Positions 43,290 through 52,916 are shown, counted from the first letter of the stretch. The stretch: DNA of 55,107 bases from Candidatus Manganitrophaceae bacterium (GCA_012960925.1 DUAG01000072.1:1-55107), one strand, 5' to 3'. A program made the numbers and translations. The notes: a model not told the origin generated them from the letters alone.

Positions 43290-44291
43290 TCACGCGAGCC
43301 AATCCGGTATGGGCAAGCCTTGTTCCCGCAGGAAGACCGGATTGTAGAGCTTGCTCTGGTAGCGGGTTCCGTAATCGGCCAGAATGGTCACAATCGTATG
43401 GCCGGGACCCATCTGCCGGGCCAGGCGCACCGCGCCGGCGATATTAATCGCCGAAGAGCTGCCGCAACACATGCCTTCATCCCTTAGCAAGTCGAAGATG
43501 TAGGGGAGCGCCTCCGCATCTGGTATTTGAAAGGCGTCGTCAATCTTTGCATCCACCAGGTTGGCCGTCACCCGTCCCTGGCCGATTCCCTCGGCAATGG
43601 AATCCCCCTCAGCCTTTAACTCGCCAAATTTGTAGTAGTGATAAAGCGCGGCCCCACAGGGGTCCGCAAGCGCGATAATGACCTCCGGTTTTCGATCTTT
43701 CAGCGCCTTTCCAACACCGGCGAGTGTTCCTCCGGTGCCGACCGCGCAGATAAAGGCATCCACCTTTCCTTCTGTTTGTTCCCAGATTTCGACTCCCGTG
43801 GTCAGGGCGTGGAAATCCCGATTGGCTATATTGTCAAACTGTTTTGCCCAGATGGCCGATCCGGAGTTTTCCTGATTCAGTTTCTCTGCAATGCGCTCCG
43901 CGATATGGATGTAGTTCTGAGGGTCCGTATAAGGGGCCTCGGGGACAAGCTTCAATTCTGCCCCGCAGAGCCGTAACATGTCTATTTTTTCCGGGCTTTG
44001 TGTTTCCGGGATGACAATCAATGTTCGATATCCCAGGATTTTAGCAATCAAGGACAAGCCGATGCCGGTATTGCCGGCGGTTCCCTCGACGATGGTGCCC
44101 CCTTTCTTTAAAGCGCCCCGTTTTTCAGCATCGCGAATAATGCCCAATGCCGTGCGGTCTTTGATCGACCCCCCCGGATTCAGAAATTCGGCCTTTCCAA
44201 GAATTTCACATCCTGTTTTTTCAGAGGGGCCTTTTAAGCGGACCAGGGGGGTGTTTCCGATCAGATCGAGCATGCTTCCTGATATTTTCAT
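43290..44291 (-). CDS. cysK: Cysteine synthase family PLP enzyme
   Basis: The 333-residue fold-type II PLP enzyme makes cysteine from O-acetylserine and sulfide. Lys44 in PGGSIKDR is the PLP lysine. EGTAGNTGIGLSL is the substrate loop, GTGGTLAGVGKAL binds the PLP phosphate, and CCGSSSAINI lies at the C-terminal part. ADYGTRYQSKLYNPVFL is a variant ending also found in cysteine synthases or desulfhydrases of the Cds1/CysK2 type, so desulfhydrase activity is possible. AAGGAAG lies about 10 nt upstream. hspQ lies just ahead on the same strand. Confidence 0.85.
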   Translation of the reverse strand: MKISGSMLDLIGNTPLVRLKGPSEKTGCEILGKAEFLNPGGSIKDRTALGIIRDAEKRGALKKGGTIVEGTAGNTGIGLSLIAKILGYRTLIVIPETQSPEKIDMLRLCGAELKLVPEAPYTDPQNYIHIAERIAEKLNQENSGSAIWAKQFDNIANRDFHALTTGVEIWEQTEGKVDAFICAVGTGGTLAGVGKALKDRKPEVIIALADPCGAALYHYYKFGELKAEGDSIAEGIGQGRVTANLVDAKIDDAFQIPDAEALPYIFDLLRDEGMCCGSSSAINIAGAVRLARQMGPGHTIVTILADYGTRYQSKLYNPVFLREQGLPIPDWLA

Positions 44292-44307
44292 GTTTTTACC
44301 AACTTCC

Positions 44308-44631
44308 TTAACTCATCATGCGAATATATTTTCCATCTTCGAACCGGGTAAAGAAGCGATTAATCATTGGGTGGATGATTAGGTCGTTTGACGGGTCCGG
44401 TTCTAAATTACGTTCTGAGACATAGGTCATATGCTCGCCGCCATGAACCAGGACATGATACCAAGGCATATTTTTTGGAGGACGGGAGCGTGCAACATGA
44501 TCATACCACTCTTCCGTCCCCTGAAACTCCGGGTCAACATCGACCACCACCCCGCGATAACCAAACAAGCGATGATGTATGAGCTGGCCGACATAAAACT
44601 GACATTGTACCTGATTCATCTCATTTTCCAC
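44308..44631 (-). CDS. hspQ: Heat shock protein HspQ / hemimethylated-DNA-binding-like
   Basis: The 107-residue protein of the HspQ/YccV family has FYVGQLIHHRLFGYRGVVVDVDP, EEWYDHVARSRPPKNMPWYHVLV and TYVSERNLEPD. HspQ is a specificity factor for Lon protease in enterobacteria. The GTG start at 44631 has AAGGA about 6 nt upstream; an ATG four codons later is possible. It overlaps the end of the DOPA-dioxygenase-like gene by 11 nt, so the two are coupled. Confidence 0.9.
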   Translation of the reverse strand: MENEMNQVQCQFYVGQLIHHRLFGYRGVVVDVDPEFQGTEEWYDHVARSRPPKNMPWYHVLVHGGEHMTYVSERNLEPDPSNDLIIHPMINRFFTRFEDGKYIRMMS

Positions 44632-44965
44632 TGTGTTCCTTTAAAAAGGAAAGGTTGATCTCCTTGATCTCTCCCATCCAGAGGGCATGTTCCGAATGGT
44701 CTTTCACGTCGTTTCCGGTATCCGGGTGGATAAAGACGACCAGGCCGTTTCGGTTGAGTGCAAGCCAGAGGATCACTTCTCCGAAGTCTTCGCGACTGAG
44801 CGTCAGTTGACAACTCCAGCAGGGATGCGGGCCCACCGGTTTCCGGTGCATATGGCCGACTGAGACTCCAAATTTCTCATGGGTGGCCTCGCAGAGCAGA
44901 CGGGCCTGCTCAAAGGTTTTCTCATCGTAGTAGATAGGGGCATGAAACTCCCGAATCTGATTCAT
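44621..44965 (-). CDS. DOPA 4,5-dioxygenase family protein
   Basis: The 114-residue protein matches the small DOPA-dioxygenase-fold family: FHAPIYYDEKTFEQARLL, SVGHMHRKPVGPHPCWSCQL, DFGEVILWLALNRNGL and VFIHPDTGNDVKDH with the conserved His residues. The biochemical role in bacteria is unclear. ATG 44963-44965 is preferred, since codons upstream lack a ribosome site. It is followed by hspQ with an 11-nt overlap. Confidence 0.85.
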   Translation of the reverse strand: MNQIREFHAPIYYDEKTFEQARLLCEATHEKFGVSVGHMHRKPVGPHPCWSCQLTLSREDFGEVILWLALNRNGLVVFIHPDTGNDVKDHSEHALWMGEIKEINLSFLKEHSGK

Positions 44966-45058
44966 CCATCTGCCCACTAAAAAAGGTGATTTTATCGTAA
45001 TCGGCGGGTCCGACGCAAGAAAAACTACACGACCCAAGATCCGGGATTGGATCCTGGG

Positions 45059-45607
45059 TTAAACGACATCCCGGCCCATCACCGTTTTGCGCTCAGAGAC
45101 CCTGGCATGCTCAATCGCCTTGAGACATTCATCAATGACTTTCTTTGTGAGGGCATCAATGGCGCATTGGCTGGTTTTGAAGTCCGACTGCTCCCGGATG
45201 AGGTTTTTAATCTTGGAGACAACGACCAGGGTATCGGTTTCAATGTCGGACGCATGGCGGGGCACCGTACGGGTGTTAGGAATGGGACACAGTATTCTTC
45301 TGGAGGTTTTCTCCAAAGCAGGTGTATCTTTCTCCTGCCCTTCACGCTTATTTCGGTCTTCCTGGTCTTTTACGTAGGATTGATACGAAGGGGCCGTGGC
45401 TTCTTCGGCGTAGGAGCTTCGGTGGTTGGCAAATCCAAGATGGGCATCCCAGCAGGAGATGCGACAGAAGATCAGCCCCGTCGTCTTCCTGCGGCAGGTA
45501 CTGACCGAGCACAGGTGGTAAACGCTCCCGAAGGGAATCTCCTTTTTACATGTGCTGCAACACTTCCAGCAGGATTTTTTTGGGAGCGTGTTTTGTGGAT
45601 AATTCAC
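45059..45607 (-). CDS. Cys-rich protein with a histone-fold-like C-terminus
   Basis: The 182-residue product starts at GTG 45605-45607, with AAGGA about 8 nt upstream. The N-terminal third has many Cys and His (Cys13, 16, 17, 20, 33, 38, 48, 52, His56, His62), likely zinc sites. After a charged linker, residues about 127-182 resemble an archaeal-type histone fold: helix SKIKNLIREQ, then CAIDALTKKVIDECLKAIEH, then ERKTVMGRDVV (compare GRKTIKAEDIEL). The third helix is short or absent. The histone call is from pattern only. A long frame on the opposite strand was judged a shadow. Confidence 0.6.
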   Translation of the reverse strand: MNYPQNTLPKKSCWKCCSTCKKEIPFGSVYHLCSVSTCRRKTTGLIFCRISCWDAHLGFANHRSSYAEEATAPSYQSYVKDQEDRNKREGQEKDTPALEKTSRRILCPIPNTRTVPRHASDIETDTLVVVSKIKNLIREQSDFKTSQCAIDALTKKVIDECLKAIEHARVSERKTVMGRDVV

Positions 45608-45758
45608 ATGGGGTTTCCTTCTAAGAAAGTCAAAAACATGAGGCCATCGGTCGACTAGCGCGGACGATTCATCATAACATGATTAACGCGTTGGGATGAA
45701 AAATTGTGTGGGGGGAGGGAGTCGCTGAGGTATGAGCAGACCGGTGTGTCTGCTCTGG

Positions 45759-46763
45759 TTATAGGGGAGATTCTTGAACCGCGTCGGCTTCCAACGTTCC
45801 CGTGAATGAACCCGCTGGTTGGGTAAAGACATTCAGCACGTTGAAGAGCTCATCGGCCAGTTTGACGGCATTTGGCGTACCAATCTTTTCTGGATTACGG
45901 GTTCGGCCGTCCAGAAAAATACCCTCGAATGGCATTAACCCAATCTCATCGATGAAGTCCTGAACCGGCGTCGTTGTCGTTGTCGTTGGCAGAGCATCAA
46001 TGAAGGCCTGCTCGACATCCAAAAAGAGAATAACATCTAATTGGCTTGGGTTAATGCGGCCTACAAAATCTATTGGAGGAGCCTGTTCTTGGTCTTTATC
46101 TGTAAAAAAGATGAAGGGTCTGCAGAGAGATTCTGGTGTGTCTGCTAGCATGGATCCTTCGATCCAGATACTTGGGCGTCTCTCAGCGGGAGCAGAAATT
46201 GGACGGAAAAGCTTATCCATAAATGTAGATGTGGTTTGGTTGTCTCCCAGGTTTATCGGGGGAGAATCGATATCAAGACGTCCGATTTTAAATGAGGCGA
46301 ATGAATAATCATGAGGAGGTATAGTAGTCAGTGAGACCTTTTCTGGAACGAGCGGGTCAGTGTTTGTTATATCCAGGGCAAACGGCCCTCTCTGAAGGTG
46401 TTGGACCTTCGGTAAACCGAACTCGACCGGTAAACCGAACTCGACTTCGTCAAGGATGGCGTATGCTTTTGTAATGTAGATCTTTCCATCGTTCATCGGA
46501 ATCGTTATCGCGCTGGCGGCCGGAGAGCAAGTCGTTTGGGCCGTTTGGGCGATGACAGGGGTTCCAAACAAGAACCCCAATCCCTTATTCATGAGATTCA
46601 GTGCAAAGTTTGGTTCCCCTGTCTGCGTTCCCGGCTTCCGAACAGACGTAATCCCCAGGGTCGGGCTGCCGTCACCTGGGGAGCCGCCTGCCCCAGTCGT
46701 TCCCACCTCTCCGCAGCTGAAGGATAAAAGGCTGATAAGAAAGATTGCCCCGAGTGTTTTCAT
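45759..46763 (-). CDS. Lipoprotein of unknown function
   Basis: The frame is open for 47 codons upstream, but ATG 46761-46763 gives a 334-residue product with a lipoprotein-like signal (MKTLGAIFLISLLSFSCG). ATG 46797-46799 is an alternative. After a Gly/Ser-rich stretch the mature part is beta-rich with FGLPVEFGLP, an internal repeat of six residues. A Thr run (TTTTTT) follows near residue 280. I do not recognise the family; it may be a DUF4382-like surface protein. The ribosome site is weak for both starts. Confidence 0.65.
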   Translation of the reverse strand: MKTLGAIFLISLLSFSCGEVGTTGAGGSPGDGSPTLGITSVRKPGTQTGEPNFALNLMNKGLGFLFGTPVIAQTAQTTCSPAASAITIPMNDGKIYITKAYAILDEVEFGLPVEFGLPKVQHLQRGPFALDITNTDPLVPEKVSLTTIPPHDYSFASFKIGRLDIDSPPINLGDNQTTSTFMDKLFRPISAPAERRPSIWIEGSMLADTPESLCRPFIFFTDKDQEQAPPIDFVGRINPSQLDVILFLDVEQAFIDALPTTTTTTPVQDFIDEIGLMPFEGIFLDGRTRNPEKIGTPNAVKLADELFNVLNVFTQPAGSFTGTLEADAVQESPL

Positions 46764-47634
46764 CTTAATGGTCTGTTTGCTCAAAGAACCCTCACGCATC
46801 GTGTATCCAAATAAACCTACTAGAATGCAATTAGAATGCCATTTTTCTTGATTTATTATGGGAAATACAACGGCATTGTACCACACATTGTTGTGATTCA
46901 TCACTATTTTGCTTCTTCATAGAGGGTGGACAGTAGGAGAACTGCCTCTTCCGAAGAAATAAAAAAAGAGACTCTTATCCATCAAAACATACTGTTTTTA
47001 CTATATTTTTTAGTTCTTATCTCAGGTAAATTGCCTCTAAATTATCAGCTGCGTATGTTCTTTCACGCCGTCAGATGGATGGGGTCTAAATAATCAGAAT
47101 GTTATGTCGGTCCGTCACCCTCCTGATCTGTCATTCACACATTTTCTCTCGAAGTCACTCCACGATTTCCCCACATGTTGCCAAATTTTGGTCTGTCCAA
47201 GTGATTAGAATTCCGCAACACCTGCCGATAAACTGTCATAATTTTCAACTAAAATAGTATGTTCTAATATAATTATGTATGAAGACTGCTCGATCTGTTT
47301 GTTCCTATCACTTGCTTCGGTTATATTGTCTGAGTGGTCATTTTAATATTATTCATATAAAAATTAATGTGTTATGAACCTTTCATGATTCTTTCTTCTT
47401 TTTATGGTAAGTTCTGGCATGTGAATTGCTTTTATATGGTTCGGGTGTTCTCGGTTTTTGTTTGTACGAGGTTGTTTATACAGGGACTTCATCCGTAAGG
47501 GCGTCGAGGAGAGTGAAGAGAGCCGAGTATTGACGATAGATTACAGTAAATATAAGTGCTAATCCTCCTGGAAAAAATTGTATTTTAGAGATAACTGGGG
47601 TCAACAGATCAGGCTTAGGGAGAAGTACAGGAAG
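46764..47634. other. Long AT-rich intergenic region
   Basis: About 870 bp between the divergent lipoprotein and acyl-ACP-reductase-like genes contains no convincing gene. It is visibly richer in A and T than its surroundings. A TTGACG (47530-47535) with TATAAG (47551-47556) at a short 15-bp spacing is a poor promoter candidate for the gene at 47635. I saw no repeat copies or tRNA. Confidence 0.5.
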
Positions 47635-48672
47635 ATGCGAAAGAAACGAGCGGTTTTTATAATCCACCCGCGCGATCATCATGATCTCATTGAAAGATAT
47701 CCGTGGGCAAGGTTTCCCCCCAAATGGATAACGGATGAGGTACTTACAAGCCTTTCTGGTCGCTTTGGGCTAACCGTTTGTGAAAAGGTCGATGTCTACG
47801 ATAAAGTTGATCTTTATCTGGTTGCTGTTCTTTTGAAAGGTTATCAGTTTTCCTCGGAGACCCCAAGTGCGCTGAAAAGAGTTCGATCTCGTATTCTTGA
47901 TGCAGTTTATTATGCTCAGGATCATATCAATGCGGATGTTATCGGCTTGGGTGCTTTGTGCGCCTCTGCAACAGAGGGCGGAAAATGGTTGGTGAGGCAG
48001 GATAATATTACTTCTTGCATTACTCATGGAGATTCCTATTCTATTGCGATTTCGATTGAAGGTATTCAAAAGATTGTCTCTTGTTCCGGTTTGAAGAATC
48101 CTGTGATCGCTATTGTCGGTGCCTATGGATTGGTTGGTCGTGCCATCTCCAGCATTTTGGCGGAAAAATACGATATCATCATGATGGGTAGGAATGAGGT
48201 GAAGTTGCGTCGTTTCCAGATTAATAAAGGCATTAAAGGCATGATAACGACGAATATGAAAGACTTGAGACGGGCCGACATTGTTATCACAGCAACAAGC
48301 CATCCGAGGGCCTTACTGCATCAAAGTCATTTGAAGGACGGTGCAATCATATATGATGTATCTCAACCGGAAAATGTAAGCAAGTCACTCGTTAAGGAAA
48401 GACCGGATTTGATTAAAATTGACGGTCCCCTTACAAAAATTCCCGGTATAAATATCAGGTTTGACATGAAAACCGGAGAAGATAGAACCTTCGCCTGTCT
48501 GACGGAAACGGTAATGATGACGCTGGAGGGGATCGAAGGGGATTTTGTTGGCGAAATAGATATGTCCCACATCGAATATCTGAAGTCCATCGGTAAAAAA
48601 TATGGTTTTACGCATGCTTCTTTTACGCAGTTTGGCCTTCCAATTAAAGAAGAAGATCTTTCCCGGGTTTAA
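47635..48672 (+). CDS. Acyl-ACP reductase-like protein (cyanobacterial AAR family)
   Basis: The 345-residue length is close to the 340 of cyanobacterial long-chain acyl-ACP reductase, which makes fatty aldehydes. Shared features are the ALKRVRSRILDAVYYAQ helix, GLGALCASATEGG, the Thr-His-Gly-Asp-Ser site (ITHGDSYS), and the Rossmann loop IVGAYGLVGRAISSIL. The Cys288 segment EDRTFACLTETVMMTLEG is equivalent to the nucleophile Cys region. ATG 47635 is chosen over a TTG at 47578. No aldehyde-deformylating oxygenase gene is adjacent. Specificity is uncertain. Confidence 0.72.
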   Translation: MRKKRAVFIIHPRDHHDLIERYPWARFPPKWITDEVLTSLSGRFGLTVCEKVDVYDKVDLYLVAVLLKGYQFSSETPSALKRVRSRILDAVYYAQDHINADVIGLGALCASATEGGKWLVRQDNITSCITHGDSYSIAISIEGIQKIVSCSGLKNPVIAIVGAYGLVGRAISSILAEKYDIIMMGRNEVKLRRFQINKGIKGMITTNMKDLRRADIVITATSHPRALLHQSHLKDGAIIYDVSQPENVSKSLVKERPDLIKIDGPLTKIPGINIRFDMKTGEDRTFACLTETVMMTLEGIEGDFVGEIDMSHIEYLKSIGKKYGFTHASFTQFGLPIKEEDLSRV

Positions 48673-48997
48673 AAGCCCATAACACATATTTAGGGAGTGC
48701 AAATCATGCCCTTCTGAGCAGGGTGAGATCACCTCGGTTGTTCTTAGGGCCTCTGTCCTTATTTTTTAATGAACTGCACGCGGTATCTAATATCTCTTAA
48801 CCGATATTGGACTGAATGCTTCGCTTTCAAAAAATGTTATTTTCTAGTATACAGATGTATCATCCTCTCGGGGGGGGCATCACCCCCAAGGAATTTGTAT
48901 AGTATTTTCAAGGAAAAAGGAAAGGCCTCTTTTTCCGGAGTTAAATGTCGAAGTGGTTGAAGGAATAAAAAATATATTTTCGGAGACATAGTTTATT
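48673..48997. other. Intergenic region before the sensor kinase gene
   Basis: This gap of about 325 bp has no supported gene. A GGGGG/CCCCC hairpin with a short GCATCA loop lies near 48879-48896. The kinase ribosome site CGGAG lies near 48981-48985. No recognised riboswitch was seen. Confidence 0.45.
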
Positions 48998-50356
48998 TTG
49001 CTGGAACCAAGGAAAAATGAAGAAATTCTTGCCGCCTACAAAGAGTATCTAGTCAATATTAGTGTTACGCGCATTCGTTTGGCATGTATTCTGGGGCTTG
49101 TCCTTGTTCCACTCTTCAGTATCATCGATTATTTCATCATCCCCGAGTTGTTTTTTCAATTCCTGAGATATCGATTGATTTGTGCTTTTTTGATGATCAT
49201 CTTTCTCGGGCTCACAACGACCTCACTCGGGAAAAAGAAGATCAATTTTATTGGGGTGGGTGTTCCCCTTGTGGTCTCCGGGATGCTTTCCTTGATGATC
49301 CGCTTTACCGGGGGTTATGAATCTCCGTATTATGCAGGACTTAATTTGGTGATCCTGGCAATGACTTTTCTGTATGTTTGGGATTTTCGGATGTCGGTCG
49401 GTGTCTGTATTACGATCTACGGGCTGTATCTCATCCCGACTATTCTTCAAGGTGATATCGTGCAACCGGGGATATTGGTTAACAATAGTGCGTACCTTCT
49501 GAGTACGGTTACGATTGGTCTAACCAGTGCTAACTTTGTTTCCAATTTACGATTCCAGGAATTTAAATCACTTCACCGATTGGACGAATCTCAGAAGGAT
49601 CTCCAGGAATCAAATGACAAATTAAGAGAACTGAGTGCGTTAAAGAACGATTTTTTTGCAGATATCAGTCATGAACTGCGTACCCCTCTGGCCATTATCC
49701 GCGGTGAAGCAGAGGTTTCCCTCAGGGGAAAAGACAAACACGTAGAAGTGTATAAAGAGGTCCTTAAGTACATTGTTGAGATGTCTGAGCAGATGAATAA
49801 ATTGGTGGGCGATCTCTTGTTCCTGGCACGTTCCGAATCTGGAACGGTGGCTACAGAAAAGAAGCCGGTTTCTCTGGGTCAGGTCCTGAGTAAGGTCTCC
49901 CGTGAAGGCATGGCTCTGGCGGATGAGAAAGGCGTGCCCCTGAATTGTTCGGAAATAAAGGATGAAGACTTTGTTGTTCAGGGGGATCATGCGAGGTTGG
50001 TCCAACTGTTCTTAATTATCCTGGATAACGCCGTTAAATATTCAAACAAGGGTGGGGAGATACGGATTTTGGCTCGGAGACAGGGAGACCATGTCAAGGT
50101 CGAAATTCTGGATAAAGGTGTTGGAATTCCGGGGCAGGATCTCCCCCATGTTTTTGATCGTTTTTATAGAGCGAACAGGACGAAGGCGATGAGCCGAACA
50201 GGGACCGGACTGGGACTGTCCATTGCAAAATGGATAGTGGAGGCCCACAACGGAGGGATTGTTGTCGATAGCACCGTGAACAAGGGAACGTCGGTGATGG
50301 TGTGTCTGCAGCTGTTAAAGACAGGAAAGGTTTCAGATGCAACTCCTCCTTGTTGA
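48998..50356 (+). CDS. Membrane sensor histidine kinase
   Basis: The 452-residue protein starts at TTG 48998, 12 nt after CGGAG. The N-terminal half has six hydrophobic helices (to about residue 185), without a known periplasmic sensor, followed by a short coiled coil. The HisKA phospho-acceptor is His225 (DISHELRTPLA). The ATPase boxes are LILDNAVKYS (N), DKGVGIPG (G1), FDRFYR (F) and GTGLGLSIAKWI (G2). It is co-transcribed with the response regulator, which overlaps it by 20 nt. The signal is unknown. Confidence 0.93.
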   Translation: MLEPRKNEEILAAYKEYLVNISVTRIRLACILGLVLVPLFSIIDYFIIPELFFQFLRYRLICAFLMIIFLGLTTTSLGKKKINFIGVGVPLVVSGMLSLMIRFTGGYESPYYAGLNLVILAMTFLYVWDFRMSVGVCITIYGLYLIPTILQGDIVQPGILVNNSAYLLSTVTIGLTSANFVSNLRFQEFKSLHRLDESQKDLQESNDKLRELSALKNDFFADISHELRTPLAIIRGEAEVSLRGKDKHVEVYKEVLKYIVEMSEQMNKLVGDLLFLARSESGTVATEKKPVSLGQVLSKVSREGMALADEKGVPLNCSEIKDEDFVVQGDHARLVQLFLIILDNAVKYSNKGGEIRILARRQGDHVKVEILDKGVGIPGQDLPHVFDRFYRANRTKAMSRTGTGLGLSIAKWIVEAHNGGIVVDSTVNKGTSVMVCLQLLKTGKVSDATPPC

Positions 50357-51008
50357 AGATGATGAGAGAATTACCCATTTTATAAAGCGGGGTCTTGAAG
50401 CGGAGCATTATCGGGTTGAGGTTGCCCATAGCGGGGAAGAGGCCATTGATATGGCATGCGGACTGGCCTATCAGGTGATTATTCTTGACCTGATTCTTCC
50501 CGACATCGGTGGGGTGGAGGTTTGTAAGCGCTTGCGAAAAGAAAAGGTGAATACCCCCATCCTGATGTTGACGGCGAAGGATACGCTCCAGGATAAAGTG
50601 CATGGGCTTGAGGTCGGAGCGGATGACTACATGACAAAACCCTTTGCATTTGAAGAGCTCCTGGCCCGTATCAAGTCTCTTTTAAGGCGCAGCCCTTACC
50701 AGGAGGCCAGCGAAGAAATCAAAGTGGATGATCTCGTCATGAATCCGGACAGGCACGAAGTCAAGCGCGGAGATCAGATGATCAGTTTGACGAACCGGGA
50801 GTTCTCGCTTCTGCAATGCCTGATGCGGCATCCCGGAAAAGTCTTAAGCAGGACATTTATCCTTGAGCAGGTCTGGGGGTATCATTACGACACACTCACG
50901 AATGTGGTTGATGTTTATATACGTTATTTACGAAAGAAGATCGATCAGGGGTCTTCAAAAAAACTGATTCAAACCGTTCGCGATGTCGGATACAAGATAA
51001 CGGAATAA
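50337..51008 (+). CDS. OmpR-family response regulator
   Basis: The 223-residue protein has a receiver domain (residues 1-115: acidic pocket Glu7-Asp8-Asp9, phospho-acceptor Asp51, conserved Thr in MLTAKD, Lys in MTKPFAFEELLARI) and a C-terminal winged-helix DNA-binding domain (about 125-223, LTNREFSLLQCLMRHPGKVLSR and VDVYIRYLRKKID). It overlaps the kinase gene by 20 nt. It is convergent with the glycosyltransferase pair, so its targets are not evident from position. Family resemblance is closest to the CusR/CopR group, by general pattern only. Confidence 0.94.
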   Translation: MQLLLVEDDERITHFIKRGLEAEHYRVEVAHSGEEAIDMACGLAYQVIILDLILPDIGGVEVCKRLRKEKVNTPILMLTAKDTLQDKVHGLEVGADDYMTKPFAFEELLARIKSLLRRSPYQEASEEIKVDDLVMNPDRHEVKRGDQMISLTNREFSLLQCLMRHPGKVLSRTFILEQVWGYHYDTLTNVVDVYIRYLRKKIDQGSSKKLIQTVRDVGYKITE

Positions 51009-51065
51009 TCTCTCAGCATACATAACGTCCCGTCCCCCCTCTTTTTTTTTGACGCTTTTGAACCC

Positions 51066-52913
51066 CTAGAAGTGAAAACCAAAACCAAAAAATAACGGTT
51101 GAAGACCGAAAAGGCCAAGCAGGCCGGTGGCAACACCCGCCATAATGAACAAAAAAGGAAGGAAGACCAGGCCCTGCGACACCGGATGCTCCCAGGAAAT
51201 TCGGTGCATCAGCGGCTGAAGGGTAAATGCGATCGCCAGCCCCAATAATGAGAGATTTGCCAATAAAATCGCCATCGAACCGAAAGCCACACCGCAAAAA
51301 AGCTCAAACGCCTGAACCGCACCATGGTTCGGATGACTCTCCATAAATAATTTTTTGATATTTTTCCAGAATTTCTTAATGAAATGAATGTCTTTTTCTC
51401 CTTTATCCTGAAGGGCGTAGCTGGTCTGGTCGCCGGTGACGAAGAAGGTTGCCTTTTTTGTTATAAAATAAGAAAAGACCCCAAGAGCAGCTATTGGGCC
51501 CAGCGCGGCATAAATGGAGGTACTGCGGCAAAGAAATTTGAAAAGATGAAACGGCCTCTTCCAGAATTCAATAACGAAACAGAGGACCGGCGCGAGCATG
51601 GTGAGGACTGTAATCAGGAAAAAGTCTGCGCTAAAAACCACTTCAAACCCGGGACCCAAGCCGCGCATCGGCAAAATGAATTCGGTTCCACCGAAGCTGA
51701 GGGTTAGGGGTCTTGGCGTTCCGAAGAGTATCGGGAGGACCACATTAGCATCAATAATGAAAAGAAAGTAAAACATGGAGAGAGGGAGGTTCAGTGTCGG
51801 GAATAGGATATCTGCTTTTTCTGCCACGGAGATCTTCCTGGAACGAAGAATTCTCCCGGCCTCATGAGTCAAGAGTTCACAGGTCCCACGGGTCCACTTC
51901 ATGAAACGAATACGAAATGACCGTACCGAATCTGGAAAATCCTCAAGACACATCACATCTTCTGCGAACGTGCCTTTCCAGCCCTTCTCCCGGAGGCGGA
52001 CCGCATAAGCGAGATCTTCGCTGACCAGGTGAGGAAATCCCCCGACCTCTTCCCAGCACTGTCTCCGCAAGACGGCGCCATGACCGAGTAACATCACAAA
52101 CCCATACCTGTTGCGAAGCGGTTGATACCAACGCCAATGGATGTCAATTCCATCCCCCATTTCCCTTGCCAGAAGGGAGGCGCCCTGTCGATTACACCGG
52201 TGATTGGCTTGGACAAAACCACACGATGGATTACTTAATAACAGGGGGACCATTTTTTTCAGAAAATCTGCAGGTAGGATTTCATCGGCATCAGCCAACG
52301 CAAAGACTGTCTCTTGGGAGGCAACACCCGCGAGGGCATGGTTGAGGTTCCCCGCCTTGAAACCCTGTCGGTTCGACCGCCTGACCACACGGACACGATC
52401 AGGATATAAAGCGGCAAAGTCATCCACCTGTTTCCGGTAGACTTGATCCGTGCTGTCATCCAGGAGGTAAACGGTGTAGTCCGGGTAGTCTTGTTGAACA
52501 CAGGAGAGTGCGCTATTCGCTATAAAATCGTTGTAGGTTGCATAGAGAATTGCTACAGGCGGTTGCTGGGAAGGGAGGACTTGTTCGACGCTCCGTTCGC
52601 GACGGCTGCGGCACTTATAAATGGCCGCAAAAATGATCACGCCGATATTATAAAAACCATAGAGCCAGGCAAGTTCAACAAAAAAGATGAAAAAAACGAT
52701 GGCACCCCATTGAAAAGGACCCTCCGTCATATTAAATAATTGTATCAGACGAGGATGATACCATGCCAGAGCCGTCAGCCAACTGAGGAAGGTAAATAAA
52801 AAAAGATTAGCACTGGGGATACTGTCGGAATGTCTTCTTTCACTTTTTGTAGAAGAACTACGGAGCTGGAACATTCTTTTTGGCGACGTCAGTATCTCTG
52901 TGAAGGATGGCAT
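51066..52913 (-). CDS. Processive membrane glycosyltransferase, GT2 (cellulose-synthase-like)
   Basis: The 615-residue protein has two N-terminal transmembrane helices, a cytoplasmic GT2 domain (about 115-360) and five or more C-terminal helices. GT2 signatures are ILYATYNDF, LLDDSTD, ALADADE (metal-binding DxD), SEDLAYAVRLREKGW and the acceptor-channel variant RFMKWTRG in place of QxxRW. It is expected to extend an exopolysaccharide across the inner membrane. Its ATG follows the stop of the upstream TPR/barrel gene after 3 nt, so the two are one operon. No PilZ domain is seen. Confidence 0.88.
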   Translation of the reverse strand: MPSFTEILTSPKRMFQLRSSSTKSERRHSDSIPSANLFLFTFLSWLTALAWYHPRLIQLFNMTEGPFQWGAIVFFIFFVELAWLYGFYNIGVIIFAAIYKCRSRRERSVEQVLPSQQPPVAILYATYNDFIANSALSCVQQDYPDYTVYLLDDSTDQVYRKQVDDFAALYPDRVRVVRRSNRQGFKAGNLNHALAGVASQETVFALADADEILPADFLKKMVPLLLSNPSCGFVQANHRCNRQGASLLAREMGDGIDIHWRWYQPLRNRYGFVMLLGHGAVLRRQCWEEVGGFPHLVSEDLAYAVRLREKGWKGTFAEDVMCLEDFPDSVRSFRIRFMKWTRGTCELLTHEAGRILRSRKISVAEKADILFPTLNLPLSMFYFLFIIDANVVLPILFGTPRPLTLSFGGTEFILPMRGLGPGFEVVFSADFFLITVLTMLAPVLCFVIEFWKRPFHLFKFLCRSTSIYAALGPIAALGVFSYFITKKATFFVTGDQTSYALQDKGEKDIHFIKKFWKNIKKLFMESHPNHGAVQAFELFCGVAFGSMAILLANLSLLGLAIAFTLQPLMHRISWEHPVSQGLVFLPFLFIMAGVATGLLGLFGLQPLFFGFGFHF

Positions 52914-52916
52914 TTC

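Noticed and set aside
45047..45658. 203-codon plus-strand frame opposite the Cys-rich histone-fold-like gene
   Set aside because: It lacks a ribosome site and family pattern, while the minus frame has a zinc-type Cys pattern and a GTG with AAGGA. Some doubt remains because both are long.
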